Notes under the pieces: generated by a model
What the model was told of the DNA's origin: nothing
Database searches by the model: none
What the model saw: the letters and a program-made list of their open reading frames with translations, nothing else
Part shown: one piece after another, positions 1 to 8,038 of the stretch
Layout of the letters: each line of letters opens with the position of its first letter
Position numbering within the stretch: position 1 is the stretch's first letter
Position numbers and translations under genes: made by a program
Source: an uncultured Lysobacteraceae bacterium
Lineage (GTDB): Bacteria; Pseudomonadota; Gammaproteobacteria; Xanthomonadales; Rhodanobacteraceae
NCBI GenBank assembly: GCA_946482585.1
Contig: CAMLSI010000017.1
Location: 1-23,565 of the forward strand
Direction: 5' to 3'
DNA: 23,565 nucleotides

Positions 1-46
1 CGAACGTCGGACCGCCCTCCGGAATGAACGATTAAAGGATTGCATC

Positions 47-1504
47 ATGCGCCATTGGCTACGAACGCTGACCCTGTCGCTGCTCGCCGCGGCCTCGCTG
101 CCGGCATCGGCCCTGTACGTGAACCCGCGCGGCACCGGACAGGCGCTGCTGTTTCCGTATTACACCGTGAACGCCGGCCAGCAGACGCTGTTTTCGGTCG
201 TGAACACCACCGAGCGGACCAAGCTCGTCGAAGTGAGTCTGCGCGAGTCCTACAACGGCCGCGTCGTACTGCGCTTCGATGTCGTGCTCGCACCGCATGA
301 CACGTGGACCGCGACGACGTTCGAGCATATCGACCAGAATCTTCCCGTCGCCGCGATAGGTCTCCGCGACAACAGCTGCACCGTGCCGGGCATCGACGCG
401 TGGACCGGCGTGCTGTTCGGCGCGCCGTATCAGGAACTGCTGCCGTTCGACTACACCGGCGACAACGAAGACGGCGGCCCCAAGACCGACGACCGCATGC
501 GCGAAGGCTATTTCCACGTCGTCGAACGCGCCGAACTGATCGGCGATCTCAACACTGCCGCGGCGCAGCGCAACTGCGGTGTGTTCCAGGATCTGCGCGC
601 GATCGCCGCCGGCCCGCTGACACGCCCGCCTGCGGGCGGCCTGCGCGGCAGCTTCGCGATCGTCAACGTCGCACAGGGCACCATACTCGGCGGCAACGCG
701 ACCGCGATCGAAGCGTTCTCCACGACACCGCTGATGTCGGCGACGATCGAGCCGGCGGCCTACGACGCCTTCGCCTCGGTCAACGCGGGCGGCGAGGCCG
801 TACGTGCGCAGGTCTTCATCGGCGGCAAGCTCGTCGACCTGCTGTACCCGCCGGCGCGCGCGGCCGATGCGATTTCCGCGGCGCTGATGGCCGACGCGCT
901 GCTCGGCGAGGTCTCGCGCGAAGCCGGGCTCGGCAGCCATACCGAGTGGGTCGTCACGGCGCCGACCAAGCGTTTCCACACCGACGCGGCGCGCGCCAGG
1001 ACGCAGCTCGCGCCGTTTGCGAGCGCGTTCGACTCGACGAACCCGGCCGCGTCCTGCTCGGCGTTCGACGCGACCCTGTTCGACCGCCAGGGCCGCGCGA
1101 TTACGCTCACGCCCGACCCGGTCGGCTCGCCGCCGGCGAATCCGCTGCCGCAGTTCGCGCTGTGTCATGCGACCGACGTCGTGAGCTTCGGTCCGGCGTT
1201 CGGCAGCAACGGCACGCCCGTGCTCGGCGCGCGCGTCGGCACGCATGTCGGCAACCCCAGCCCTGCAACCGAGACCGGCGCGCTCACACTGACGCTCGGC
1301 GTCGACGGCGAGTCGCGCAGCTACCTGCCCGCCGGCTCCACCGGCCCCGGCCTGCGCGGCCTGCCCGTGATCGGCTTCGAAGCCGTGAAGTACGTCAACG
1401 GCAACGTGACGCCGGGCGTGCTCGCGAACTACACGCTGGGCCGGCCGCTGAGTTCGACGGCGAACTGCACGAATACGGTGGGCGGCGTGGTCGTCTGTCA
1501 ATAA
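47..1504 (+). CDS. Secreted protein of unknown function
   Basis: 485 aa. An AAAGGA ribosome site at about 34-39 precedes the ATG at a good distance. The N-terminus is a Sec signal peptide (basic MRHWLR, hydrophobic core, predicted cut after PASA about residue 22), so the protein is exported to the periplasm or beyond. The mature start, with the motifs GTGQALLFPYYTVN and FSVVNTTERTKLVEV, resembles a family of exported hypothetical proteins I have met in Gammaproteobacteria; I know of no assigned function. It contains a few cysteines, two of them at the very end, so disulphides are possible. No catalytic motif, membrane segment after the signal, or sorting tail is visible. It converges on the esterase gene downstream. 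The coding call is secure; the function is unknown. Confidence 0.88.
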   Translation: MRHWLRTLTLSLLAAASLPASALYVNPRGTGQALLFPYYTVNAGQQTLFSVVNTTERTKLVEVSLRESYNGRVVLRFDVVLAPHDTWTATTFEHIDQNLPVAAIGLRDNSCTVPGIDAWTGVLFGAPYQELLPFDYTGDNEDGGPKTDDRMREGYFHVVERAELIGDLNTAAAQRNCGVFQDLRAIAAGPLTRPPAGGLRGSFAIVNVAQGTILGGNATAIEAFSTTPLMSATIEPAAYDAFASVNAGGEAVRAQVFIGGKLVDLLYPPARAADAISAALMADALLGEVSREAGLGSHTEWVVTAPTKRFHTDAARARTQLAPFASAFDSTNPAASCSAFDATLFDRQGRAITLTPDPVGSPPANPLPQFALCHATDVVSFGPAFGSNGTPVLGARVGTHVGNPSPATETGALTLTLGVDGESRSYLPAGSTGPGLRGLPVIGFEAVKYVNGNVTPGVLANYTLGRPLSSTANCTNTVGGVVVCQ

Positions 1505-1522
1505 GCCGCATAGATGGCAGAC

Positions 1523-1550
1523 GCGATGGTGCGGTTCGCCGCGCCATCGC
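1523..1550. terminator. UUCG-loop hairpin between convergent genes
   Basis: A 12-bp stem (1523-1534 with 1539-1550, one G-T type mismatch) closes on a TTCG tetraloop. A smaller stem, CGCAC/GTGCG, follows at about 1549-1560. It lies 19 bp past the stop of the secreted-protein gene and about 100 bp past the convergent esterase stop. There is no T-run on either side, so it could be a 3'-end stabiliser or a Rho-dependent end rather than a classical intrinsic terminator. Confidence 0.4.
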
Positions 1551-1647
1551 GCACTTGTGCGAGCGACGTTCGCGCCCTCGCCGCGCAGGAGGTCGACGCA
1601 GGCGCCGCGCGGAGAACCCGTCCGCCGGCAGCAAGGCGGCCTGTCGC

Positions 1648-3507
1648 CTATGGCTCGAAGCCGTTGCGCATGATGATGTCGCCGGCGCCGAGGCTCAGCA
1701 CCTCGAACGCGTCGAGCCGCGCCTCGCCGGCGGCTCCGCTGGTCTTCTGCACGGCAAGGTTGAGCACGCCGTCGCTGACCGTGACGACGTCGCCGATACG
1801 CAGCGCCTGACGCAGTCCGGCCCAGCGATACAGGTCGAAGCCTGCCAGCACAGGCGCGCCTTCGAGGGCGACGTCGATGCCGCGCGCGACCGCGGTGAAC
1901 CAGCGCCATTCGGAAAAATGCAGCACGACGAGATAGCGGCCGTTCGGCACGTTGACCGCGTAGCTGAAACTGTTGCCGCGACGCATGGTGCGATACAGCG
2001 CGTCGTCCTGCGTGCCGATCAGGCTCGTGACGCCGGTCGTCAGCGCCTCGGTCGCGCCGCCCGTGAAAGCGGCATCGGCCGCGAACGCCTGGCCTTCGCT
2101 CGTGGTCAGCGCCGGACCGCCGCTGTTGGTCGCGACGAGCGCGGGCCGCGGCACGCCGGCCGCGAGCGCCAGCACGCTCGCGCGCGCTGTGGTTTCGGAC
2201 ACGCCGTCACCGACGCGGATCTCGAAGCGGTAGAGCCCCGGCTGCGACGGCGTGAACCACGCGAGCGCCGGATTCGCCGCGTCGGTCTCCAGCGTCGCCG
2301 CGACCGGACTTTCGAGCACCTGGAAGCTCACGCTCGCGGCGGCCTGGGGTTGCGCATCGTCGTCGACGAGCGCGCGCAGCCGCAGCGGACGTCCGGCGAC
2401 GGCCACGGGTTCGACCCAGAGCGCCGCACGCGGCGCGCGATTCGCCGGCGCCGGATGCGTCACGCGCACCGTGCGCGAGAACGTCGTGTTCCCGCCGTAG
2501 CTGCCGACGTAGCTGGTGCCGGTCGCCTGCAGGCGCAGCGGCGTGGTCGCGTTGGCGGGTATCGCAAGTGCTGCGGTCGTGAAGCTCGTGGTACCGCTGG
2601 CCGTACCGTTCAGCGCGCCGAACACGTAGTTCACGACGCTCGGCAGCGCATCGGCCGTGACGGTCCCCGCCGCCGTCGCGGTCGTCGCATTGGTGTACCA
2701 GCGCAGTGCGGCCGACGGCGCGCTCAGATTCACGCGCGGCGAGGTCGCGACCATGGGAACGCGCCAGCGCTGTGCCAGGATCCACGGCATCAGCTTCGCG
2801 ACCTTGTAGGTCTCGGTCCAGATCCAGTGGTCGCCGCTCGTGAATTCGGTATACAGCGGATCGCCGCCGCCGGCGCGTAAGGTCGCGACACTCGTGCGCG
2901 AGTTGTCGACCGTCACGGTACCGTCGTTGATCGCGTGGAAATACCAGGCCGGCGTATCCCAGAGCCGGTCGCGATCGATGGTGCTGCTGATCACGCCGGC
3001 CGGGCAGACCGGCACGGCCGCCGCGGCCACGGCGTCATAGCGCTGCAGGAAACCGATGGTGCCGCCGCCGCCCATCGACAGTCCTGTCACGTAGAGCCGC
3101 GCCGGATCGAAACCGAACTCGCGCTGCACATCGTCGAGGAGATCGGCGAGGCCCCCGGTCGGATTCTCGTTCGCCCACCATTCCGGCGTCTGCGGCGCGA
3201 CCATGATCACGGGCTGCCCCAGAGTCTGCGCGTCTTCCGCGAGTTTGAACGCGCCGTTCGCGCGGTTGTTGAGCTGCGCCGTGTTGTTGCTGCCGGTCTC
3301 GCCGGCGCCATGCAAGAACAGCAGCAGCGGACAGCGGCGGTTCGCACAAGCCGCCGGGACGTTGATGCGGTACGGCAACGCGAAACCGTTGCCGCCGTCG
3401 GTCGTCGTCGTGCGTGACGCGAAGTCGGCCGCGGTCAGCGCCGCCGCCGGTGTCGCAACGCACGCCATCAGCATCGCCAGAGTTCTGCGCATGACCGCCA
3501 CCGCCAT
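1648..3507 (-). CDS. Secreted esterase with malectin-like C-terminal domain
   Basis: 619 aa from the ATG at 3507, preceded by CGGAACG. A second ATG at 3492 (MRRTLAML) is an equally possible start, and either gives a Sec signal peptide ending in PAAA. Residues about 30-260 form an alpha/beta-hydrolase of the PHB-depolymerase/Esterase_phd type: oxyanion region LLLFLHGAGE, nucleophile Ser144 in GLSMGG, acid Asp195 in AINDGTV, His227 in SGDHWIW. The middle (about 270-450) looks like Ig-like or beta-sandwich repeats. Residues about 455-605 match a malectin-type carbohydrate-binding fold (TNSGGPA, FTGG, GTQDDALYRTMR, FSYAVNVPNGRYLVVLHFSEW). The protein ends in IIMRNGFEP, a short tail that recurs on exported proteins of this bacterial group. 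A role in hydrolysing esters on polysaccharides or polyesters outside the cell is inferred from the architecture; the substrate is not known. Confidence 0.85.
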   Translation of the reverse strand: MAVAVMRRTLAMLMACVATPAAALTAADFASRTTTTDGGNGFALPYRINVPAACANRRCPLLLFLHGAGETGSNNTAQLNNRANGAFKLAEDAQTLGQPVIMVAPQTPEWWANENPTGGLADLLDDVQREFGFDPARLYVTGLSMGGGGTIGFLQRYDAVAAAAVPVCPAGVISSTIDRDRLWDTPAWYFHAINDGTVTVDNSRTSVATLRAGGGDPLYTEFTSGDHWIWTETYKVAKLMPWILAQRWRVPMVATSPRVNLSAPSAALRWYTNATTATAAGTVTADALPSVVNYVFGALNGTASGTTSFTTAALAIPANATTPLRLQATGTSYVGSYGGNTTFSRTVRVTHPAPANRAPRAALWVEPVAVAGRPLRLRALVDDDAQPQAAASVSFQVLESPVAATLETDAANPALAWFTPSQPGLYRFEIRVGDGVSETTARASVLALAAGVPRPALVATNSGGPALTTSEGQAFAADAAFTGGATEALTTGVTSLIGTQDDALYRTMRRGNSFSYAVNVPNGRYLVVLHFSEWRWFTAVARGIDVALEGAPVLAGFDLYRWAGLRQALRIGDVVTVSDGVLNLAVQKTSGAAGEARLDAFEVLSLGAGDIIMRNGFEP

Positions 3508-3589
3508 CGTTCCGACCGGAATGGCCATGCTAGCGCCGCGGCGATTCAGGTATGTGACGAGCGTCGCTTCGCGCGCTCCGCGCGACCCG

Positions 3590-3618
3590 TCGACAAAGTG
3601 GCGCGCCGCTGGCATACA
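3590..3618 (+). promoter_or_regulatory. Sigma-70-type promoter of the sulfatase gene
   Basis: TCGACA at 3590-3595 and TACACT at 3613-3618 are separated by exactly 17 bp. The start point would be near 3625, giving a leader of about 58 nt before the GTG at 3683. Each box departs from consensus at one or two positions. The boxes sit between the divergent esterase and sulfatase genes. Confidence 0.5.
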
Positions 3619-3682
3619 CTCGACCGGCAATGTGAAATTGTGATCGTCGCCGCGTATTCCACTAACGTCGAAAGGGGGAACC

Positions 3683-5656
3683 GTGAACAGCCAGGTCAAG
3701 CGTCCGAACATCCTCGTCATTCTCGTCGACCAGTTGCGCTTTCCGCGCTTCGCCTACGGTCCCGACGGCGGCTTCGCACCGGCGCTGAAGAACATCGTCG
3801 GCTTCCAGGGCGACGATGCCGACATCGCCGCCTACCGCAACTGGTTCCCGGGCCTCTGCGCGCTGCGCGAGAACGCCGTCGTGCTGCGCCGGCACACGAT
3901 CGCGTCGTCAGCCTGCATTCCGAGCCGCGCCGCGCTGATGACCGGCCAGTACGGCACGCGCACCGGCGTCACGCAGACCGACGGCCTGTTCAAGAACGGC
4001 GACGCGGAAAGTTTTCCGTGGCTCGCCGCCGACGGCATACCCACGCTGGGCCACTGGTTCCGCGGCGCCGGCTACCGCACGCACTACTTCGGCAAATGGC
4101 ACGTCAGCAACCCGCCGAGTCACAGCCTGCACGCCTACGGTTTCGACGACTGGGAATTGTCCTGGCCCGAACCGCATGGATCGAGCATCAACAATCTCGG
4201 CGCCTACCGCGACATCGGCTTCGCCGATCTCGTCTGCGGCTTCCTGCGCGGACAGTCGCTCGGGCTCGAGTACAACCGCAAGCTGGCGCAGCAGCTGCAG
4301 ACGGTGCCGCGCGCACCGGCGCCCGAAGCGGAACAGAAACCCTGGCTCGCCGTCGCGTCGTTCGCGAATCCGCACGATATCGCGACCTATCCGGCGCTGC
4401 CGCGCGGGCTCGATCCGGATGCGCCGACATTCGGCCCGCTGACCGTGCCGGGCGCCGGCACGCTTTCCAACCCGCCGCTCGCCGGCACGCTGCAGTTCGA
4501 TCTGAACCCGCACGGCTTTCCGCAGGACAACGCGAACGTCGCGCCGACCACGCACGAAGACCTGCGCCGCAACAAGCCGCAGTGCCAATACGACTACGCC
4601 TACAAGATGGGGCTCGCGCTCGCGAGCAAGACCGGCCTCAGCGCGCACCAGCAGGCCGGGCTCGATCCCGTCACCGCGGCGCTGCTCAGCGGCATACCGT
4701 TCCAGCTCACGGCCGATCCGGACGACGCCGCGCAGAAATTCCTGCAGTACTACGCCTGGCTGCAGCATCTCGTCGACGCGCACATCCATCGCGTGCTGAC
4801 CACGCTCGACGGCTGCGGCCTGCGCGAGGACACCATCGTCGTGTTCATGGCCGATCACGGCGAGTACGGCGCCGCGCATTCCTTCCTCATGGAGAAATGG
4901 CACACGGCCTACCAGGAAGCACTGCACGTGCCCGTCGTCGTGCAGTCGGCACGCTTCAACGACAGGCCGGCGATGCGCCAGATCGACGCGCTGACCAGCC
5001 ATGTCGACATCGTGCCGACCCTGCTCGGTCTCGCCGGCGTCGGCGAACGCGAGATCGACCGCATCGCCGCGGAACTGCGCGCGACGCGCCCGGTGCCGCC
5101 GTTCGTCGGCGCGAATCTCGCGCCGCTGATCCGCGGCGAGACCGACGTCGTGATCGATGCCGACGGCGCGCCGCGCGAAGGCGTGCTGTTCGCGACCGAT
5201 GACGAGATCACGCAGCCGCTCGCCGACGCGGCCGATCCGCACCAGTGGCATTCCGAGCGCGAATTCGCCGTGTTCCTGCAGCTCGTCGACGCCGTGCGCC
5301 ACGGCGACAGCCGCGTGCCGCACAGCGGGCCGATCGCCGATCTCGCGCCCGGACCGGTGCGCCAGCCCAATCACGTGCGCTGCGTGCGGTCCGGCGACTG
5401 GAAGCTCGCGCGCTATTTCGACCCGTCCGGCGAACATGCCGACCAGTGGGAACTCTACGACCTCGCCGGCGACGGCTGCGAAGCGACCAACCTGCTCGTG
5501 ACCGACGCCGAATTCCCGACGCCGATAGAAAACCCGCCGGCGCCGCACGACGCGGTTGAGATACGCCGCGTCGCCGAACGCCTGCACCGGCTGCTCACGC
5601 GCTACGAAGCCGAAAAACTCGCGTGGCCGGACGAACGCGAGGAACGGGCGGCGTGA
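3683..5656 (+). CDS. Sulfatase (alkaline-phosphatase superfamily)
   Basis: 657 aa. The start is GTG with a very strong AAAGGGGG ribosome site at 3671-3678. Type I sulfatase layout: metal-binding Asp in NILVILVDQLR (Asp16), the formylglycine signature Cys78-x-Pro-Ser-Arg in SACIPSRAALMTGQY, HYFGKWH in the next block, and the second metal site ADHGEYG (Asp391, His392). The Cys in CxPSR would need conversion by a formylglycine-generating enzyme, which is not in this window. No signal peptide is evident, so it appears cytoplasmic unless the start is misjudged. The length is within the range of large sulfatases and choline-sulfatase-like enzymes. The carboxy half holds long insertions and a late NWxLY-like block (DQWELYDLAGDG) typical of sulfatase C-termini. 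The substrate is unknown; a sulfate ester, phosphonate or phosphate ester are all possible. Confidence 0.9.
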   Translation: MNSQVKRPNILVILVDQLRFPRFAYGPDGGFAPALKNIVGFQGDDADIAAYRNWFPGLCALRENAVVLRRHTIASSACIPSRAALMTGQYGTRTGVTQTDGLFKNGDAESFPWLAADGIPTLGHWFRGAGYRTHYFGKWHVSNPPSHSLHAYGFDDWELSWPEPHGSSINNLGAYRDIGFADLVCGFLRGQSLGLEYNRKLAQQLQTVPRAPAPEAEQKPWLAVASFANPHDIATYPALPRGLDPDAPTFGPLTVPGAGTLSNPPLAGTLQFDLNPHGFPQDNANVAPTTHEDLRRNKPQCQYDYAYKMGLALASKTGLSAHQQAGLDPVTAALLSGIPFQLTADPDDAAQKFLQYYAWLQHLVDAHIHRVLTTLDGCGLREDTIVVFMADHGEYGAAHSFLMEKWHTAYQEALHVPVVVQSARFNDRPAMRQIDALTSHVDIVPTLLGLAGVGEREIDRIAAELRATRPVPPFVGANLAPLIRGETDVVIDADGAPREGVLFATDDEITQPLADAADPHQWHSEREFAVFLQLVDAVRHGDSRVPHSGPIADLAPGPVRQPNHVRCVRSGDWKLARYFDPSGEHADQWELYDLAGDGCEATNLLVTDAEFPTPIENPPAPHDAVEIRRVAERLHRLLTRYEAEKLAWPDEREERAA

Positions 5657-5665
5657 CGAAGGTTT

Positions 5666-5703
5666 CGTAGGTTGGGTTGAGCGCAAGCGAAGCCCAGCCT
5701 ACG
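5666..5703. repeat. Palindromic intergenic repeat (GTAGGTTGGG type)
   Basis: A 38-bp imperfect palindrome, CGTAGGTTGGGTT...AGCCCAGCCTACG, whose arms pair over about 13 positions with two wobble pairs. It lies 10 bp after the sulfatase stop and runs into the 3' end of the opposite-strand regulator. It closely resembles the short GTAGGTTGGGTTGAGCG-type repeats that I remember as scattered between genes in many bacteria. As RNA it would form a hairpin on either strand, so it may also act as a bidirectional transcript end. Only one copy was seen in this window. Confidence 0.65.
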
Positions 5704-6508
5704 TTTGCTCGCCTCGAAACCACCGCTCCGTAGCCGCGTCGGCCGGCACGAGAAATTCCACGCGCAGCCGCTCGACGCGCGTGTCGAGCGGCGCATGCAG
5801 GCTCGCGATGACGACGAACAGCGCGAGCCTCACGTCGTCGAAGCGATAACGCAGCAGCACGACCGGGGCCGCATGCGCGCCGTCGTCGTTCTGCAGCAGT
5901 TGACGCACGTCGGGGTTCGCGGCGAGACGCGCGACGAGCGCATCGAGTTCGGGGCGACGCAGCTGCACGTGCTCGGCCATGTAGCGGCGCAATAGGCACG
6001 CGGCCGCTTCGCTCCAGTTCTCGAGCCGGTCGCGCCGCGCGCCGGGCCGCAGCATGAGCTCGAACACGTTGTCGCGCGGCACTTCCGCCAGCGGCTCGCC
6101 GCGCACGGCCGACCACAGCCGCGCGGCGCCGCGATTGCCCTGCTCGATCCAGGCACCGTCGCGCAGCAGCAGCGCCGGGAACGGCTCGTGCGCGGCCAGG
6201 AATGCGCGCATGGCCTGTTCGACGAGCTCGACCTCGGCCTGCGACCGCGCCGCGCCGTCGTATTCGGGCGCATAGCCTGCGGCGAGCAGCAACTGGTTCT
6301 GCCGCGCGACATCCAGGCCCAGCGCCGCGCTCAGCGCGAGCACGACGCCGCGCCCCGGACGCGCGCGACCGCTCTCGAGAAAACTCAGGTGCCGCTGAGA
6401 AATTCCGGCCACGAGCGCGGTCTGCAACTGCGAGCGGCCGACGCGGCGGCGGTGCGCGCGCAGCACCGCGGGGAACGATTCGACGGCGGACGACAGATCG
6501 GCGTTCAT
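5699..6508 (-). CDS. XRE-family regulator with MmyB-like ligand domain
   Basis: 269 aa from the ATG at 6508 (MNADLSSAVES), with GGGAA upstream. Longer in-frame extensions lack a ribosome site. Residues about 10-65 are a Cro/C1 helix-turn-helix (LVAGISQRHLSFLESGRARP is the recognition region). Residues about 95-260 are the MmyB-like domain (HEPFPALLLRDGAW, VFELMLRPGARRDRLENW, LRRYMAEH) thought to bind a small hydrophobic ligand. Such proteins usually repress a neighbouring oxidoreductase or membrane gene. Here the divergent neighbour is a small secreted protein 272 bp away, so the target is unclear. It is a paralogue of the regulator at 18478-19269. Its last sense codon and TAG stop lie inside the palindromic repeat, so the C-terminus was probably reset by repeat insertion. 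Confidence 0.87.
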   Translation of the reverse strand: MNADLSSAVESFPAVLRAHRRRVGRSQLQTALVAGISQRHLSFLESGRARPGRGVVLALSAALGLDVARQNQLLLAAGYAPEYDGAARSQAEVELVEQAMRAFLAAHEPFPALLLRDGAWIEQGNRGAARLWSAVRGEPLAEVPRDNVFELMLRPGARRDRLENWSEAAACLLRRYMAEHVQLRRPELDALVARLAANPDVRQLLQNDDGAHAAPVVLLRYRFDDVRLALFVVIASLHAPLDTRVERLRVEFLVPADAATERWFRGEQT

Positions 6509-6780
6509 GCGGGTTCCCGCCAGCGGGCAGCGGAGGATGCTAGCGCAGTCGCGCGCGCGCGCCGTCGCCGGCATCCGCGCCTGCGCAACCTTGCAACATC
6601 GACGCGCGACCGTCGCGCAATCCGCCACATCGCCGGCCTGTCCACATTGTTCATTCCTTGCGCGCTCGGTCGATCGCAGCGAGCAACGGCGCGGCCGATT
6701 ACCTGCACGTAGTTGCCGCTCGATCCCGCCGACGCTGAGCTGCGTGCACGGCGATTCGCGCCGTCAACGGAGAACCGAAC

Positions 6781-7257
6781 ATGAAATCCCTGATCGCTTC
6801 CAGCCTCGCCCTCGCCACGCTGTTCGCCGCCGGCACCGCCTCGGCGTCGCATCCACGCTGCCGCCAGATCCGCGGCGTCATCACCGACATTCAGGTGACC
6901 GCAGGCTGCACGAGTCCGAACGGTTTCTGTGCCGCCGGCACGGTCGACGGCAACCGCGGCTTCCACGGCACGACCTACTTCGTCATGGACGGCGCCGTGC
7001 GCGGACCGGCCAGCGCGCCGGGCACGCTCGCCACATCGGGCCTGCTGACGTACACGTTCGGCGACAGCACGCTCGTCGTACGCGAAAGCGGCATGTCCGG
7101 CTTCGTGCAGGGCGACGACAGGTACTTCACCGCGTTCCAGCAGGTACAGTCGGGCACCGGCCGCTATGCCGGTGCGAGCGGACATTTCTACGTGCTCGGC
7201 CAGGCTTTCGCCGATCACTTCGAAGCCGAGATCGAAGGCGAGGTGTGCACGCCGTAA
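6781..7257 (+). CDS. Small secreted protein, possible beta-barrel fold
   Basis: 158 aa. ACGGAG lies 8-13 bases before the ATG. A Sec signal peptide (MKSLIASSLALATLFAAGTASA) is followed by a compact mature domain of about 136 aa with four or five cysteines (HPRCRQ, AGCTSPNGFCAAG, GEVCTP), likely disulphide-bonded in the periplasm. The repeating short strands and the ending TGRYAGASGHFYVLGQA-to-EIEGEVC recall the allene-oxide-cyclase/dirigent-type eight-stranded barrel, where a G-x-Y-x-G-A-x-G turn precedes the last strands. That assignment is a guess from pattern alone. No catalytic residues can be named. It stands alone, with a hairpin after the stop. Confidence 0.82.
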   Translation: MKSLIASSLALATLFAAGTASASHPRCRQIRGVITDIQVTAGCTSPNGFCAAGTVDGNRGFHGTTYFVMDGAVRGPASAPGTLATSGLLTYTFGDSTLVVRESGMSGFVQGDDRYFTAFQQVQSGTGRYAGASGHFYVLGQAFADHFEAEIEGEVCTP

Positions 7258-7267
7258 GCGGCCGCAA

Positions 7268-7284
7268 CGCGCACGGCGTGCGCG
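7268..7284. terminator. Possible terminator hairpin
   Basis: A perfect 7-bp stem (CGCGCAC/GTGCGCG) around a three-base loop lies 11 bp after the stop of the small secreted protein. No T-run follows, so intrinsic termination is uncertain. Confidence 0.3.
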
Positions 7285-7418
7285 GATCGTCAGCCGATTG
7301 AAGTCGACAACGAATGGCAGCGGCCGCTGCCGGGAAAGGACGTTCCGGCGCGGCGGGCTGTCATCGTCGCCGCGCCCGCCGTATGACCCGATCAGGTATC
7401 CCATTGGCGGTGTCGACC

Positions 7419-7990
7419 ATGCATCACCCGATTCCGATCGCCCGCGGCGCGTTCGCCGCTGCGCTCGTCATTTCCGCCGCGCAGGCGGCGCAGCCCGACG
7501 TCACGAGCCCGGAGACCCTCGCGTTCCGGCGCGCGCAGAGCGAATGCCTGGCCGCCGCGAACGATCGCGACAGCCGGATCGCGGCCGCGCTGCTCGCATT
7601 GCCGCGCGACAGCCGTGTCTCAGGCCTCCCCTCGCCGATGTGCGTGCCGCGCAGAAATGCTGCAGCCGCTCTCCAGCGACGCACTCGCGCCGTATGTCGC
7701 CGCGCTCGCGTGTCACTTGAGCGCAGACTGCCGCGACGCGGGTGCCGTCGAGCGGCTGACCGCACTCGCGCCGGACGATGCGGTGCACTGGATACTCGCG
7801 TTGGCCGACGCCTCCGACGCGCAGATCACCCCGCCGCTGCTGCGGCACACCGTCGATGCGGTCCCGCTGCCGATGCGGAGCGACTGCCGCAGGATCTTGC
7901 GCAGTACGGCGAATGGGAAGCGCGACTGCGCGCCCTAGCACGACCGCCGCGACCCGCGCTGAACGCGACGACGCTTCGCCGGTACCGCGT
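7419..7990 (+). pseudogene. Disrupted secreted-protein gene (two frameshifts)
   Basis: The reading begins at the ATG at 7419 with a plausible signal peptide (MHHPIPIARGAFAAALVISAAQA) and sensible protein up to about 7613 (AALLALPRDSR). The protein-like sequence then continues in the +1 frame from about 7650 to 7885 (SDALAPYVAALACHLS, LTALAPDDAVHWILALADA). It returns to the first frame after about 7885 (LPQDLAQYGEWEARLRALARP). Each frame outside its own segment turns arginine-rich and low in sense. This is the look of one gene of about 190 codons with two compensating indels, or of assembly errors. The middle pattern 'ALAPDDAVHWILALADA' resembles TPR-like secreted hypothetical proteins of this bacterial group. 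The last part may overlap the promoter of the next gene. The function is unknown. Confidence 0.6.
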
Positions 7991-8003
7991 CGCCGCGACG
8001 GCC

Positions 8004-8009
8004 TACAAT
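8004..8009 (+). promoter_or_regulatory. -10 box of the esterase lipoprotein gene
   Basis: TACAAT at 8004-8009 would start transcription near 8016, giving a leader of about 23 nt before the ATG at 8039. No convincing -35 hexamer lies 16-18 bp upstream. It sits at the end of the disrupted gene, so the lipoprotein gene need not rely on upstream transcription. Confidence 0.4.
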
Positions 8010-8038
8010 CGCCGGCCGTTCGTACGCCCGGCTCCCGC

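Noticed and set aside
59..1909. Long minus-strand open frame opposite the first secreted protein
   Set aside because: Arginine-rich composition and no ribosome site. The + strand gene has a signal peptide and a good start.
304..2880. Very long open frame crossing the secreted-protein and esterase genes
   Set aside because: The translation is almost all Arg, Ala and Gly with no domain or start signal. It is a shadow frame of GC-rich genes.
6698..6713. ATTAC-6-GTAGT imperfect dyad upstream of the small secreted protein, similar to the operator near 18427
   Set aside because: The spacer differs, one arm is imperfect, and it lies about 190 bp from the regulator start. The similarity is too weak to claim a second operator.
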